Positions 22,101 through 33,745 of a DNA stretch of 64,000 nucleotides are shown here, in pieces. A program made the translations under genes and the position numbers. The DNA is from Phytophthora quininea. Its lineage: Eukaryota; Oomycota; Peronosporomycetes; Peronosporales; Peronosporaceae. Position 1 is the first letter of the stretch; each line of letters starts with the position of its first letter. The stretch lies in contig JAAVTG010000554.1 of the NCBI GenBank assembly GCA_011947345.1, forward strand, positions 1,488,001 through 1,552,000, in the 5' to 3' direction. The notes under the pieces were generated by a model. The model did no database searches. It was given only the letters and a program-made list of their open reading frames with translations, and was not told the origin of the DNA.

Positions 22101-24913
22101 CAGATCCATTTGTGCTTTTGCGCCGCCACGAGTAATCCTGACTAGAAAGCCGCCATCTTGGTGATATTAAACCTTGTCCGCCCAGTGAATTATTACGCGA
22201 ATCAGTTCTCAAGCGAACAGGAGACCCACTCATTTCTAGCTCATCCTTGTCATCTCCAGGATCTTGGGACGATTTCAAATAGTCTTCATTGTATGAGCAC
22301 ACAGCGTCGATTGAAAATGGCCCTCCATAATTTTGAAATGGTGCCTTTATCATCTCAATTAAAAGCTCGATATATTGGTGCGTCCGAAAGAGACTCTGAC
22401 GAGACCGGAGTTGAATAGTCGATCCACCTTCTGCACGTACACAAAAATCGACAAGTTCAGCCAAAACGCGTTCAATCCTTTTGAAAACAGCCACAGTATC
22501 TTCTCGATCAAACCGGAAGACAGGGTATTCATCAACAAGTAGACCAAATTCAAACTGCTTCAAAAACTGTTTCAAAGAGCGCTTGTAAGATACCAGTAAC
22601 AACGTGTCGGTCACTTCACATTGTGGAACTACAACAATTTTGAAGGCGTCCTCATCACGTGCACCAGGAAGAGTTACGACCGTGAAAGAGCACCCCGAAT
22701 TTGTTCCACTCCCCGTCGAGCTCGTATCATTAGCGAGCGGTTTGGCTGATAATCGGATATCTGCCATTGTGGACGCGTGAGTATCGATGGAATGAATGAA
22801 ACTGTTGGATTTTTGTGCTGGATTAACACGACGTCTCCATTTTGGATTTGGGTTCTGCTCTCCGAAACAATGTAACGAACACAAAATTAAGTTAGCCCAG
22901 CAAGGTAATCTAGAATTAAATGCTGTAGGAACGTAATACTCACTCTTCATGTGCGATGGCAGTGCGCATGAAGCGAAATCCTTGCGGTTGATCTTGGGCA
23001 ATGGCTTGGGAACATGTACGCGCGGATAATCGACCAACTGGGGTAGACCTAGTGGTGGCACGTGGAGACTGCTGGTGAACCACTGCTAAATACTTCCCAG
23101 TCAATAGGTGGCGGAGTGTGATCGTCTCTCGCCACTTTAGTTGCCCTCCTTCATACACAGAAACGTTCTCGACTTCCCACAGAGAATTGGGTGAGAGTGC
23201 CTCCTTCACGCCATATTCTTGTTCATTTTCATCGCTGTACTGAAGGGTGACCACGCCAGAGTATGATGATGATGAAGGTACTGTTGGGTGGAAACTGAGC
23301 CATGAACTCGACTCAAGATGCAGCAATCGGATGCATGTGCCGGCTCGAAGACCGTCGTTTCGCGTACCCATGCAATCATTGTCATCGAAATTGCTATCTT
23401 CATCCACACAGTCATAATGAACGGCTCTCCATTGCGACGAATGAATACTAGATCCAACCACCCCGATTGATACTCCATCAGCTGCATTTCGATTCGAAAC
23501 AAAGAGATTGTATGGCTGGGCTTCGGTTCCACCAGTCAGAATCATCTGATAGACACGTAACGCGTTATTACTAGCAATCAGAAGACAAGAAGTGGTTTCG
23601 CGATACTCACTTGGTCTGTTCTTTGAACTGGTGCTCCTTTTGACCTCAACTTAAATCGTGGCAACACGCTGAAATGTGAACTAGGCCCGCCAGTGTCAAG
23701 AAATACCTACACGCAACGGCCACAGATCAGTGGCAGCACTTCAGGTGTGACGACATATGCGTACCGGAGCGTATTCCGATCCGCGAAAAGAAATGGGAGA
23801 AGGATCTAAAGAGACATACTTTCCACTTTTCATGTGCCGGAGTTGGATGGTCTGCGCATCCCACAACATTAAGCGATCAGTACATCGATAATAGTCGTCG
23901 GAAGCACAAACGTCTAGGCGCTCAAACCTGTCCGTAGATCACTTGGGTCCCCTTCAGCTTTTTGTACATCATCGCATTCAAGCGGCTTTCAGCTTCACTC
24001 TTGAACCGTAAATTATCCACCGTGGGCTGGCTACCGGCACGCGGCGGTGATAATGCAGACGTTTCAATTAGTGATCTGTACGCAATTGTTGCATCGTACG
24101 TCATCTTCGGCACCACTTCAAACAGACAATCCCTGTACGGACACGACAGCAGGCGGAACTCTCCCTCTTCGAAGAACCTTTGCTCCTCCTGTCCACCCAA
24201 GCCAAGTCTCGTCATCGGAGGCACCACACCATAGTTCAATCTCTCCAGTCGCACATCACGAGACGCGAAACCTTCGGTCGCAATCAGCCCGCCTCTGTCG
24301 TCGCACACAAGACCCACGACCATCCCGTACTCCAAGAACGGCGACGCCGTGGACAACAGGCCCTCTTCTACGTGGTTCTCTGCAGTAGTAAACACCGACA
24401 TTGGATGCGCTTCATGAACATTGGAAGGCAGTTTCTTCGACGTGTAATAGCTCAGCGGCGAGCCAATCACCGGCGGTGCCGCCAGCTCCGCGGCCTCCAC
24501 GTCGATCCTCAGCTTCCCTCCGAAGGGGCGACTCTTGGACGCGTTGAAGGACCCTCTACGCTTCTTCTGTGGGAAGCCGTTGGGCGGGGACTCTGCTGCT
24601 TCTTTTCCTGCTTTCTCCTGCTCCCGGACCTCGTGGCTCTGCGCTTGTATCTGCACCTGCATCTCCTCTTGTGTCTGCTCCTGTTCCTGTTCAGCTGCTG
24701 CATCTTCCACCTCGACGCGTAGTATCCCACCGAACGGTTTGGTCTTGGGCGCTCTCTCTGAGACCGGCCGACCCATCTTCCTCGGCGTCATAGGCTTGGA
24801 TCTGTCCGCAGCGAACCGAGGCGTCGCGGGGTCGCTTCCGGTGTCTGCATCTGTCCACTGTCGGGCCGCTGAGCCTGTTCCTGCATCTCTAGCGGTGCCT
24901 GTCGACTGTCCAT
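13178..24913 (-). CDS. Inositol 1,4,5-trisphosphate receptor-like calcium channel (large, multi-exon)
   Basis: This reads as one gene of roughly 3,500 aa. From the N-terminus (24913), low-complexity sequence with two PFGG motifs precedes a beta-trefoil resembling the IP3R suppressor domain (YRDCLFEV near 24130). MIR repeats follow (junction [18 protein letters not shown] across a GT-AG intron near 23930; more at 22940-23545). Next come RIH-type helical repeats (about 21830-23060 and onward) and a RIH-associated region near 15865-17076. Six transmembrane segments (15663-14480) enclose the pore loop GGGLGSYL near 14610 and the gate helix [15 protein letters not shown]. The cytosolic CFIC...[13 protein letters not shown] linker domain matches IP3R closely. 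Several single-base losses break the frame (GGGG 24828, GGGGG 15444, TTTT 15328, GGGG 13559). Correcting those near the 3' end gives a tail ending at TAA 13178 and not at 13440. Family identity is very secure; IP3 binding itself is not demonstrable here. Confidence 0.88.
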
Positions 24914-25319
24914 TACCGAGGCTCCGTCGCCCCGTTATCTCTGCTGTCTGTGCTGCCGTCTCCAGACCTGTTCGATCACCAGCAGCGAAGCGAACGCTTC
25001 AACCTATACGTGATATGATAGTGCGTAGGCTATTGGTGTACCTACACACCCAAGTTGAAGGCAACTTCAAACTATATTCTCTTCCCTGCAGAACGGATTT
25101 GCAACACCGATCATGCGAACACAAACTTGCTATTTCCTGTCGGGGAATATGATCCCCAACTTGCTCGCTCTGTCAGCCTGCCGCTACTTCCTACTTACGC
25201 ATAACTATATAATCGCTATTACTACAAGTGAACGTTTAGTTCGGCGACGACTGCAACGGACCCGCAACGACGGGTTGGTCGGGGATGTAGGGGCGGGGAC
25301 GTGGACGCTGCAGCTGCTT
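24914..25319. other. Intergenic region upstream of the calcium-channel gene
   Basis: This holds the presumed promoter of the channel gene and the 3' flank of nothing else on that strand. It is AT-rich around 25000-25220. No motif or gene is recognised. Confidence 0.45.
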
Positions 25320-26436
25320 TCAAAACCCAAAGGCGCTCGCACCTTGCTTGCCGGAGGTGACGTCCTCGAGGAAACCCAAAATGACCGGTAATAATCCGCT
25401 GTTGTCGACCGTCGGGCGGTTCTTCGGGCCCTTCATGTACTGGATGAAGTGGCCCATGCTGTGCTTGGCGTACTCGGCGTCGCTTTTTCGGATCTGCTCG
25501 AAAATGTCCGAGAACGAGGGAACACGCTCATGATGAGAAGCATCTCGCCTTCCTCCGGGTCGTCGGTCTCCACGATCTCCAGCATTTTGTTCACGTAGTC
25601 GGACGCACAGCGTTCCAGTCCTGCAAGGGTGAAAGTCCATATCAGTTGTCATCCTGAGCTGCATGCATTAACACACTAGGCGTGACTCACCCAAGACGCC
25701 GTCGCGCTTGACTTTCTGCTCTTCGAACGTGTGTCGGTTGTTCTTGGCCTCTACGACGCTCTGCTCGCTGATTTTGGCCTTGCTCGCCTAGTACGAGATC
25801 AAGATGAGTTTTTGCAATCTTACTCATCTGACCACAGGACAGGGAGTGACGCGGGTAATACCTCTCGATCAATGCGGCGCAGGTCCTCGTCTGAGAACGG
25901 GATGCGCGTCTCCGGCTCCGAGAAGTCCCCTGTGGCCAAGATGTACTGCACAAGGCTCTCCACATTGTACACCACCACGGAGCCGTTCGAGCGCACGAAT
26001 TCAAACTGCAGCAGCAAGCGAACACACAAAACAACATCAAGTCAGCGCCTTCTCGCACGAGAGTGCCCACCTCTCGCTTCTCCTACTGCCGCACCGTATG
26101 CGGGCCCAGCTCCGTGAGCATGATGGGGTCCAGCGTGTTCATGACCAGCTTGGTCTTCTTCTGCGGCGGCGCGTCCTTCTCGTCCTCAGGCCTCCGCTTG
26201 TTCTTGCGACTTGACAGGCGCTCGCTGCTGCGCTGCGCCGCGGGCTTGGCTGGGGGCTGGGGTCTCGGCGCGCCGCACGTCGCTCTCTTTGGTGTCGGGC
26301 TTGGGGCGCCGCCGCCCTCTTTGCGCTGCAGCAGCGCGAACAGTTCGGGCTTGGACAAGTGTCGGTAGTACTTGAGGCCGCGCTCGGCGGCCACGGCGTG
26401 CAGCTCGCGTATGGACGGAGAGGACCGGGTCTCCAT
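25320..26436 (-). CDS. SAP-like N-terminal nuclear protein, oomycete-type, function unknown
   Basis: Four exons are inferred. Exon 1 starts at ATG 26436 and carries a SAP-like helix pair (IRELHAVAAERGLKYYRHLSKPELFALLQ), suggestive of DNA or chromatin binding. A Pro/Lys-rich basic region (KNKRRPEDEK, PQKKTK) follows, likely nuclear targeting. Exon 2 (starting FEFVRSNGSVVVYNVESLVQYILATGDF, ending SDEDLRRIDRE) looks like a conserved, RING/U-box-like or related small fold. Exons 3 and 4 encode ASKAKISEQSVVEAKNN and GLERCASDYVNKMLEIVETDD. Splice signals (GAG/GTATTACC, TTG/GGTGAGTC) keep phase. A missing C near 25518-25520 must be assumed to reach the helical C-terminus (FSDIFEQIRKSDAEYAKHSM), which ends at 25320. 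I do not know a named homologue. Confidence 0.6.
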
Positions 26437-27011
26437 GGCTGGACGGCTACGTCAGACGCGTGGGGAGAAGCAGCAGGCGCGTCGAGGCGGCGTCTTTGGC
26501 TGGATGTTGGGGAGTGGGAAGGTTTCGACCCGACAAACCCCATATCCCCACACCGCATCGACTTACCAGGGCAACACGGCGCTTTGCAGACCGGCACTTG
26601 TCTTATTCGAGGTGTTGCATTGGTAATTGAGGTAATTAATTTCTGTAGCCATATTATTATCACTTATATTTTGTATACTGATTCTCATTTGTGATCCAAA
26701 TGAGGCATATAGCCTTGACTACCACACCTTCTTCTTCCAGAGACCTGCCGAGAAGAAGGCGGAGAACGGAGCCCAGCCGCGCCCGAAGCTCCATGCCTCC
26801 ATCCCTCACGCGCTCTCCAACGCAAGAGCGTCGTGCCGTGCATCTCCGAGAGCTTCTTGTCGCTCTCGTTCCGCCACAAAACCTGCGCTCGGCCACCGCA
26901 AGACTGTCGGTCGATGGTTGCCTTTCTCCAGAGTGATGGTCTGCAACTTGCAGTTCAAGCGACAAGGGTGCAAAACACAAGAAGAAAAAAGGTTGGAAAA
27001 TGCATGCGCTG
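26437..27011. other. Intergenic region between tandem minus-strand genes
   Basis: This lies between the ABC transporter stop and the start of the SAP-like gene. The centre (26630-26700) is AT-rich. Overlapping frames on both strands are Arg/Ser-rich and look like GC-bias artefacts. No gene is supported. Confidence 0.45.
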
Positions 27012-30000
27012 CTACTTCCGCTGGTACGAGACGAACCGCAGCGCCAGGAGTCCGAGCAGCTGAAACACGACAACGCACGCAAAGCTGACGGCGATATTGC
27101 GAGCAATGTCGTCGTGCTTCATCTCGAAGACGGACTCGATGTACTGCTTGACCGTGACTCCTTGCAACTCCAGCGGCGCGTCCTGCAACGTCTGGCAGCC
27201 AAAGTGGTCGGTCGAGTCTCCACGTGGCGAACAGTCCGCAAACACCAGTGCTGTCATAGCTGCGAGTGTGTATCTCTGCGGCGCAATGGTCTGCAGCCAG
27301 CGGTAGCCCTGTGGGATGGAGCTGCTTGGAGGATTGAAGCCTGCCACGAGGAACAACAAGCTGCTAAGCACAGTGCCGGTGAGCGAGGCCAGCTCCAGCT
27401 CGGGCAGCGCGTACGCCAGGAATTGCCCAAAGTAAACCTGCTGCAACGTGAGCAGCGCCATCGCAAGCCAATAAAGCGCGAAGGTGGCCACACCCCAACT
27501 TGCGTCCCCGCCGTCAGTGAAACCCATGATCGTGAAGCTCAGCAGGGTGAAGAGGAAACTGCTGACGACAACGTACGGGATCTCAGCAAGCGTGGCCCCG
27601 ACGAAATACCAAAGCGCGTTGTAGCTCTGCGCTGATCGTTCCCGGTAGAAAACGGCACGGTCGTCGACTGCAAGAGGCAGCACGCTGTTTATTGCCACCG
27701 TTGTTGTAAACGAAATGGACATGAAAATGCCTCCCACACCAGCGTTCGCGCCCTGGTACGTGGCAAAGTCAGACCCAGAGAAGAGCAGCCCGAGGATCAA
27801 TCCCAGCCCCACAGCGAGAAACAATCGCGAAAGGGAGTAGCTTGGAGTGCGCCAGTACAACGCCCTGAAGCGTGCTAGCAGGAATCGCATTTGTGTCCAT
27901 GAACTTGAAGCGCGCTTCGCAGAGAATTTCAAAGGGACCATTTCATCGCGGTGCTGCTGCTGATAGCGCATTGTTGCTTGCAAAACTTGGTGGTACTTGC
28001 TGGCTTTGAAAAGCTGTGCATAGTTCAATGCTTGGGTTCCAGTCCTCGTAACACCAGCCCCGACACATTCGAGGATCCAAGCGGCAGGATTATATCCATC
28101 AGGAAGTGGTGTGGTCCCTGGAAGCTTCTCAAAGTACGCCTTCAGCGCGTTCACCTCGCTGTCTCCGAAATACACGACTTCACCACCGAGCTGCAGCAAT
28201 AACAGCTTGTCGAAATGGCTGAACACGTTCGCTGACGGCTGATGAATGGTACAAACAACAGTGCATTGGCTCCGATCAGCAGCCCGACGCACGGTACGCA
28301 TTACGATTGCAGCTGCTTGTGCGTCCAGCCCACTTGTTGGTTCATCCAGAAAGAGGACGCTGTTGCGCGCAGCCAGCTCAACACCGATACTTACGCGTTT
28401 GAGCTGCTCGCGTGTACGTCCACGAATCAGCTGATCGTCGATATCGCGCAGCTCCAGAAGGTCCAGACACTCCTCGACTACAGCGCGCTTGTCGTGGTCT
28501 GGCACCGAGTTTTCTTGCCTCAGAAAAGCACTGAATAACAGAGCCTCGCGAATTGTTGACCCATCCGAATGCAGATCCACCTGCTCGCAGTATCCCGTGC
28601 AGCGGCGCACAGCAAGCTCTGATGCTGCTTGGCCATTTAAGAGGATGCGGCCACGCACAGACCCGGCAGACTTACGGCCGGCTAATACGTCCAGGAGTGT
28701 CGTTTTTCCAGCGCCAGATGAGCCCATCAACGCCGTCATCGTACCAGGTTGTGCGTATCCGCTGATACCTTTGAGAAGATCAATCTGACGCTTGTCAGTG
28801 TTGCCGTTAGCATGACCCGCAGATGGATCAGGGACAGAGTACCACAAATCTTCAAACCCTAGCGTCACCGGGATCACGGTCGGCGCCATTGGATGTTCGA
28901 TGTCCACCGCACAAGCCGCGTTTTGCTCGGTTCGGGAGTCACAGCAAGTGCATACCCTTCCTCTGGCGGACAGTTGATCGTGGACTTTGGCTTCGCAGTA
29001 AACTGAATGGTCGAGTCTTCTGTGTGCTGGCGGCACATCCGATCAAGCAAAACCCACGCGAGGGCCATGAAAACAGCATAGGAAAACAGCAGGAAGCCTG
29101 CAGCAAGAGGAACCCACATCTGTTCTGAAGGCACGGCGAAGCTCGAGAGGTAGTATTCGCCTGCAGTTTTCTCCCGTCTGAGAGCTGGCAAAAGTCCACA
29201 CCATCATACACACACTTGTCCATTGACGGTGAGCGGTATGCGCTAACAGCGATAGCACGCAACGACCAGGCCAGTGGATCGAGCCAATACCCCCAAATGA
29301 GCCAGTCGGGCAGTTGATCTTTTGCCACCACAAAGCCCCCGAAGAGAATGACGGCAATAATTGAGGCCATGGCCACCGGAAACGCCACATTGCGGTCGGA
29401 TGAGACGGCGGCCACAATGAAGAACCACGCGATAGCGGCAAGCAGCGTTAAGAAGAGCAGTCCCTCAAACACCAAATATCTTGCTGCGAGCGAAGACGAA
29501 GAATTATCAAAATCCAGACCACCAAGCCAGTACGTGAGCGAACCAAAGACCGCAGTCTCAGCCACTGCTGCGGGCAATTGCCCAGCACAACACGCCAACA
29601 CGTAGCTTGCCGAGCGAGTGAGTTGAGCGCGTCGCTGCTTTGCGAGTATGACACGTGCATCCACAAAACTTGCTATCTGTGCCGTCTGTCCCAGGAGCAT
29701 GAAAAACACTGCCTGAAAACACAGCCCAAGAACAAGTTGCATATCCGTAGGCTTCACCTGGAAGAAAATGCTGCCGTAAATGAGACCCATTGCGATCGCC
29801 ATAACGGCGCGAGCACGCAGGAAGGCTGTGTTCCGGCTGGCGAGCATTAGTTGTCGATGGGTGAGAGAAATTGTGTTGCGCCAAAACGTTTGCGGGAACG
29901 CTGGTGCTGCTAGCATCCATTCCATCGACTTCACAGGTTCCAGGCTATCAACTGCGTTTGGTCCCAGCATCTGCCGGTATACTGTCGACTGTTGAAAAGT

Positions 30001-31047
30001 GTCTGCAAACTCTCGAGGTTGCTGCGGCAACATCGTCGTCTTGGGGACCACAGTCGATAGTGATTCGACACGAGTCTCATATCGAGACTGGTGGCTCGTG
30101 CCGATGTCCAGCAAAAAGTCGGCGACTGGGTGTTCTTGTGGACAACAGAGGCCAAGCCCGGAAAAATAGTCGCTGACGGCTTCCCGGAGACCAGAGTAAA
30201 GCACCTCTCCGTCGTTGAGCACCACCACATTGTCAAATAGAACAAACACTTCGGCGTCGGGCTGAAGCAGCGATACCACCACTGCGCGCCCTTGTTCCAA
30301 CACAAAAGTGGTCTTCAGCAGGGAAATGATGTCCAAAGTAGCTGCTGCATCCAGCCCGGTGCTGATTTCGTCCAGCAAGAGCACGCTTTGACATCCCAGC
30401 ATGCCCTCTCCGAGTGTTACGCGCTTGCGCTCTCCACCAGAGACTCCTCGTATCGCTACTGCATCACCGAGGACAGTGTCTTGGCAATGCGTGAGACCCA
30501 GTGCCTCGACCACTTGCTTGGGCGTCCACTGGGTCTTGGAATCAGTCGACCCGTTGCTGCTCCCACCGGCAAACTCGTAAGCAAACTGTAGCGTCTCCTT
30601 GACAGTCAATGTTGCAAAATGGTCGTCATTTTGGCTAACGTATCCGACGTGGCGGGGTAGGCTGGCTGGCATGTCACTCTGCACGACGCCGTTGTAGGTG
30701 ATCTTGCCTTCAATTTCGACTCGGTTCGGCCCTTCAAGTGGCAGTTGTCCACCAAGAGCTTTCAGCAGAGAGGACTTGCCCGACCCAGGGCGACCCAGCA
30801 CAAGTGTCATGGTCCGCGGTTTGATGTGGACGCTCACGTCGCGAAGGATCGACCTGTGCTCGACTCGGTGCTTGGAGTGAAAGCGGTTGGTGTTCACCAT
30901 CTTGCGCAGCGCATTGATTACCGTGGGGAGCTCTGCTGGGTCATCTTGAATGTCGACGGCGCTATTGACGTTTGCCGACACGGAGAGGCCTTGGACGCAG
31001 ACTTCCATTGGCGTAAGAACCGAATCGTGGGGTCCGCTTGTCGCCAT
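27012..31047 (-). CDS. Full-size PDR-type ABCG transporter
   Basis: This is an intronless protein of about 1,340 aa with the reverse arrangement typical of pleiotropic drug resistance pumps: NBD1, TMD1, NBD2, TMD2. NBD1 shows Walker A GRPGSGKSS, signature VSGGERKRV and Walker B LLLDEISTGLDAA. NBD2 has Walker A GSSGAGKTT, a divergent signature with KRVSIGVELA, and Walker B LFLDEPTSGLDAQ. Such plasma-membrane pumps export hydrophobic toxins or lipids at the cost of ATP. Two frame breaks lie in the linker: TTTT 29167-29170 and a GG pair near 28926. Adding one base at each gives a continuous protein through EYYLSSFAVPSEQMW and NAACAVDIEHPM. The start at 31047 (MATSGPHDSV) is the only sensible ATG. 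The gene is alone in its orientation block and shows no cluster context. Confidence 0.9.
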
Positions 31048-31359
31048 CGCCAGAAGTAGAAGTGTTCAGGAAATATGCCTTTGAGGCGCTTGGTGAATTG
31101 AACAGTGACGAGCAGTTATGGCTTGCGGCCAGCGCATACTCGCAGCCTTGTTGCCGCGGCACATGGGACTCGATCGATTTCGCCCGCGCGTAATTGACAA
31201 CCCACGGTTTTAGCACCTACAGTATTGGGGCATTGAGCGATTCAAAGAACAGCATACGTTTGAGTGGCATTGCGGCCATTAAACTGCATGTTCAGCAGTT
31301 GACGCGCGGTCCCACTGTTTATTTTGTTCGACCACCGAAAAGTTGTAGGACTGTCATTC
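31048..31359. other. Intergenic region between ABC transporter and BBS7
   Basis: About 310 bp separate the BBS7 stop from the ABC transporter start. It must include the ABC promoter, but I see no clear INR/FPR pair or other feature. Confidence 0.45.
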
Positions 31360-33677
31360 CTACTCGCGCAGGTAGAACTCGACGAGGCTGTCGAAATGGT
31401 AGTGCTCGATGAGCTGGTACAGACGCGGCAGGTTTTGCTTGGCGCTCGTGCCGCGGAACTTGCACAGGTCTACATAGAGGTCGGTGAGGATGCCGGCCAG
31501 GTAGTTGAGCGCCTTGGGGCTGAGCTTGAACTCGGCCAGGATCTTGTCCGAGCTCTCGAGAATGTGCTGGTACTCGGGTGCCATCCAAGCTGCATAGTCC
31601 TCCTCGTGCAGCTGCAGCTCCTTTAACCCGTCAATGAGCTTCACTTGAGAGGCGAGGGCATGCTTGGCATCCAGCAGCGGACGAAGATACCCCAGCATCA
31701 CGGAGATCGACTCCTTCTTGATGTCAAGCGAGATGTTGAGCGTGGCCTTGCGCGTCGTAGCCTCTTTTGTGATGACCTCTTTCAGAATGGCGATGACCGA
31801 GACGGACGGCGTCAAGAAGCTGGCCTCACCCTTGCTGTAGCGACACACCAACAGGCTGCCCAGAAAGGTATTGCGATAGCGAAGAACCACCTCGTCGCCT
31901 TGTAAACGACCAGGCACTTCCGGCAGGCACATCGACACCCAATCGTGGATCTGCACAAGCGAGAAGTCGCCGCTGAGCTGCAGTGAATTGCATGGCTTCT
32001 GCAGCTCAGCCTCCTCAGCTTCAGTGAGCTCGTTCACGCGGTGGTGTAGCGACAGTGGCTTTACAAAGAACTTGACGGTCTGCGCCGAGCGAGGCTGGGT
32101 GTTTGCCACCACCGTCGCTTCCACATTGCCAAACTGACCTTCAATAGTCCTCACCTGAAACTCAAGGCGATGAGTAGGCTCCAAACAGCGATACGTGGCC
32201 AAGAAATGCGTTCCGTTCGCTGGATCACACGGCGACTTGCTCATGATAGCCAGGTTGCTCTCGTTCTCGAGTAGATCAAGCGGGACCGCCGAGTGCAAGA
32301 CGATCATCTGAATGCTCACTGGGATCTCGAGCGAGACGTCGTACGCGCCTAGAGCAGCGTTGAGCTGGAATTTGCTGTTCACCACCAGGTCTTCCGCCAC
32401 GGGGAGAAACTCTTTTCCTTGGAGCTGCGCTGGAGACTCAAGCGCGCGATCTTATCCTCGAGCACAGCTACTTCCTTCCGAAGCTTGACAATTCGAGTTT
32501 CGCGCTGGACTGTGCCACGAGATCGGCCGTAGGTGTCATCATCGTCGGGCTGGTCAAGAGGCTCAGTGGTAAAGCTTAGCACACGGCCCGAGAACGAGCA
32601 AGCCACCAGTTCTTCATACCCGGGCGTGGCGACGATACCTCCTGAACACAGCGAATGCTGTCGCTGTTTGCGTGTTCGAATAGCTTCACTACATCGCCTG
32701 AACTCGGGCTGAACGAATACACCTCCACACGACCATCGTCACGACCGACAAGAATCTCGGGGTGATCGTCGCGGTTGATGTCGAAGCAGGCAATAGAGTT
32801 GATAGTTGAGGACGATGGAGATAACCCACTGTCGCCAGGACCTCCGGCAGACTCACTCGATGCCGATGGGATTTCAGGGGATGTTTTCCACTTGTTCTTC
32901 AGCTTGTCGCCGCTGTAGCTTACGAGACCGAGACCGCCAGCCGCTGTCCCATACAGAACTTGGGCGTGGCCAGAGGTCTGAGCCCCTTTAGCACTTGCCG
33001 GAGGCACACGACACAACGCCGTAATTGGGGCGGCAAGCGCTTTCTTGGCAACTGCTTTGGAGTCTTTAACTACACGGACGTAGCGATCCTGACATCCCAA
33101 GAAGCCGTAAAAGTCCTGTTCATGGTTGATCGGCACAACGAGCGCATCGTTGATGCGATCAGGACTCACGTATGAGTGCTTATCAGCCCCGTTCTCGTAC
33201 TGATTGAAGGTAAAGTCGGTTGTCGTCCAGAGCTGGTTGTCGTATGCGTAAATCTTGCGCAGCGGTTCGGCCAGGTTGCTTTGAAATTTGAAAAACTCCT
33301 TGCCCTTTTGCTAAACCCATGTACGTGCTGTCCAGTCGCGACGAATGCCTTGTCTTCGGTGCCCTTACTCGTCCCCATTGCCACGCAAGCCACCGGCCCA
33401 CCAAGTGTCACGGACTTGTACACATTCTGCGGTTCGCCCTTCTTCATCTGGTAGCTCGAAACCACGCCATACTCGTCGCCAATAACAAATTTTTGCTGCA
33501 CATCGAGGCCCAAAACAATAACAACTCTGTGAAAAACGACAAGCGGATCAAGTGAGGACTAGCCGGCCGTCTGACCTTCTTTTTCTTCTTGCTAACTGGT
33601 AGCAGACGTAGCGAATGGTGGCTCGAAATTGGCCCCACTTTCAGTAGCTCCGCATGCGCTAGCGATAAGCCTGCCAT
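31360..33677 (-). CDS. BBS7: BBSome subunit BBS7
   Basis: BBS7 is a beta-propeller subunit of the BBSome, which moves membrane cargo in cilia; here it would serve zoospore flagella. The first exon (ATG 33677, MAGLSLAHAELLKVG) splices to QKFVIGDEYGVVSSYQMKKGE, which aligns with the start of animal BBS7. Further landmarks are SPDRINDALVVPI, the duplicated-looking DLLVGRDDG-type block (ILVGRDDGRVEVYSF), a short coiled coil (RIVKLRKEVAVLEDKIARL) and the C-terminal helical region ending FDSLVEFYLRE. Frame breaks at TTTT 33306-33309 and at the CC pair near 32640 are each cured by one added base, which recovers SKKGKEFFKFQSNLAEPL and EGIVATPGYEELV. The start codon is only 69 bp downstream of the JmjC gene stop, so its promoter must lie in or near that gene's end. 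Confidence 0.88.
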
Positions 33678-33745
33678 CGTGATGAAATGCGCTGGCGTCG
33701 GTTCGCACAAAATATCTTCTGAACAGCCACTTGCTTTGCGAGATT

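Noticed and set aside
24180..25152. Long plus-strand frames opposite the channel N-terminus
   Set aside because: They are Cys/Leu/Ser-rich shadows of the Gln/Glu-rich minus-strand coding sequence.
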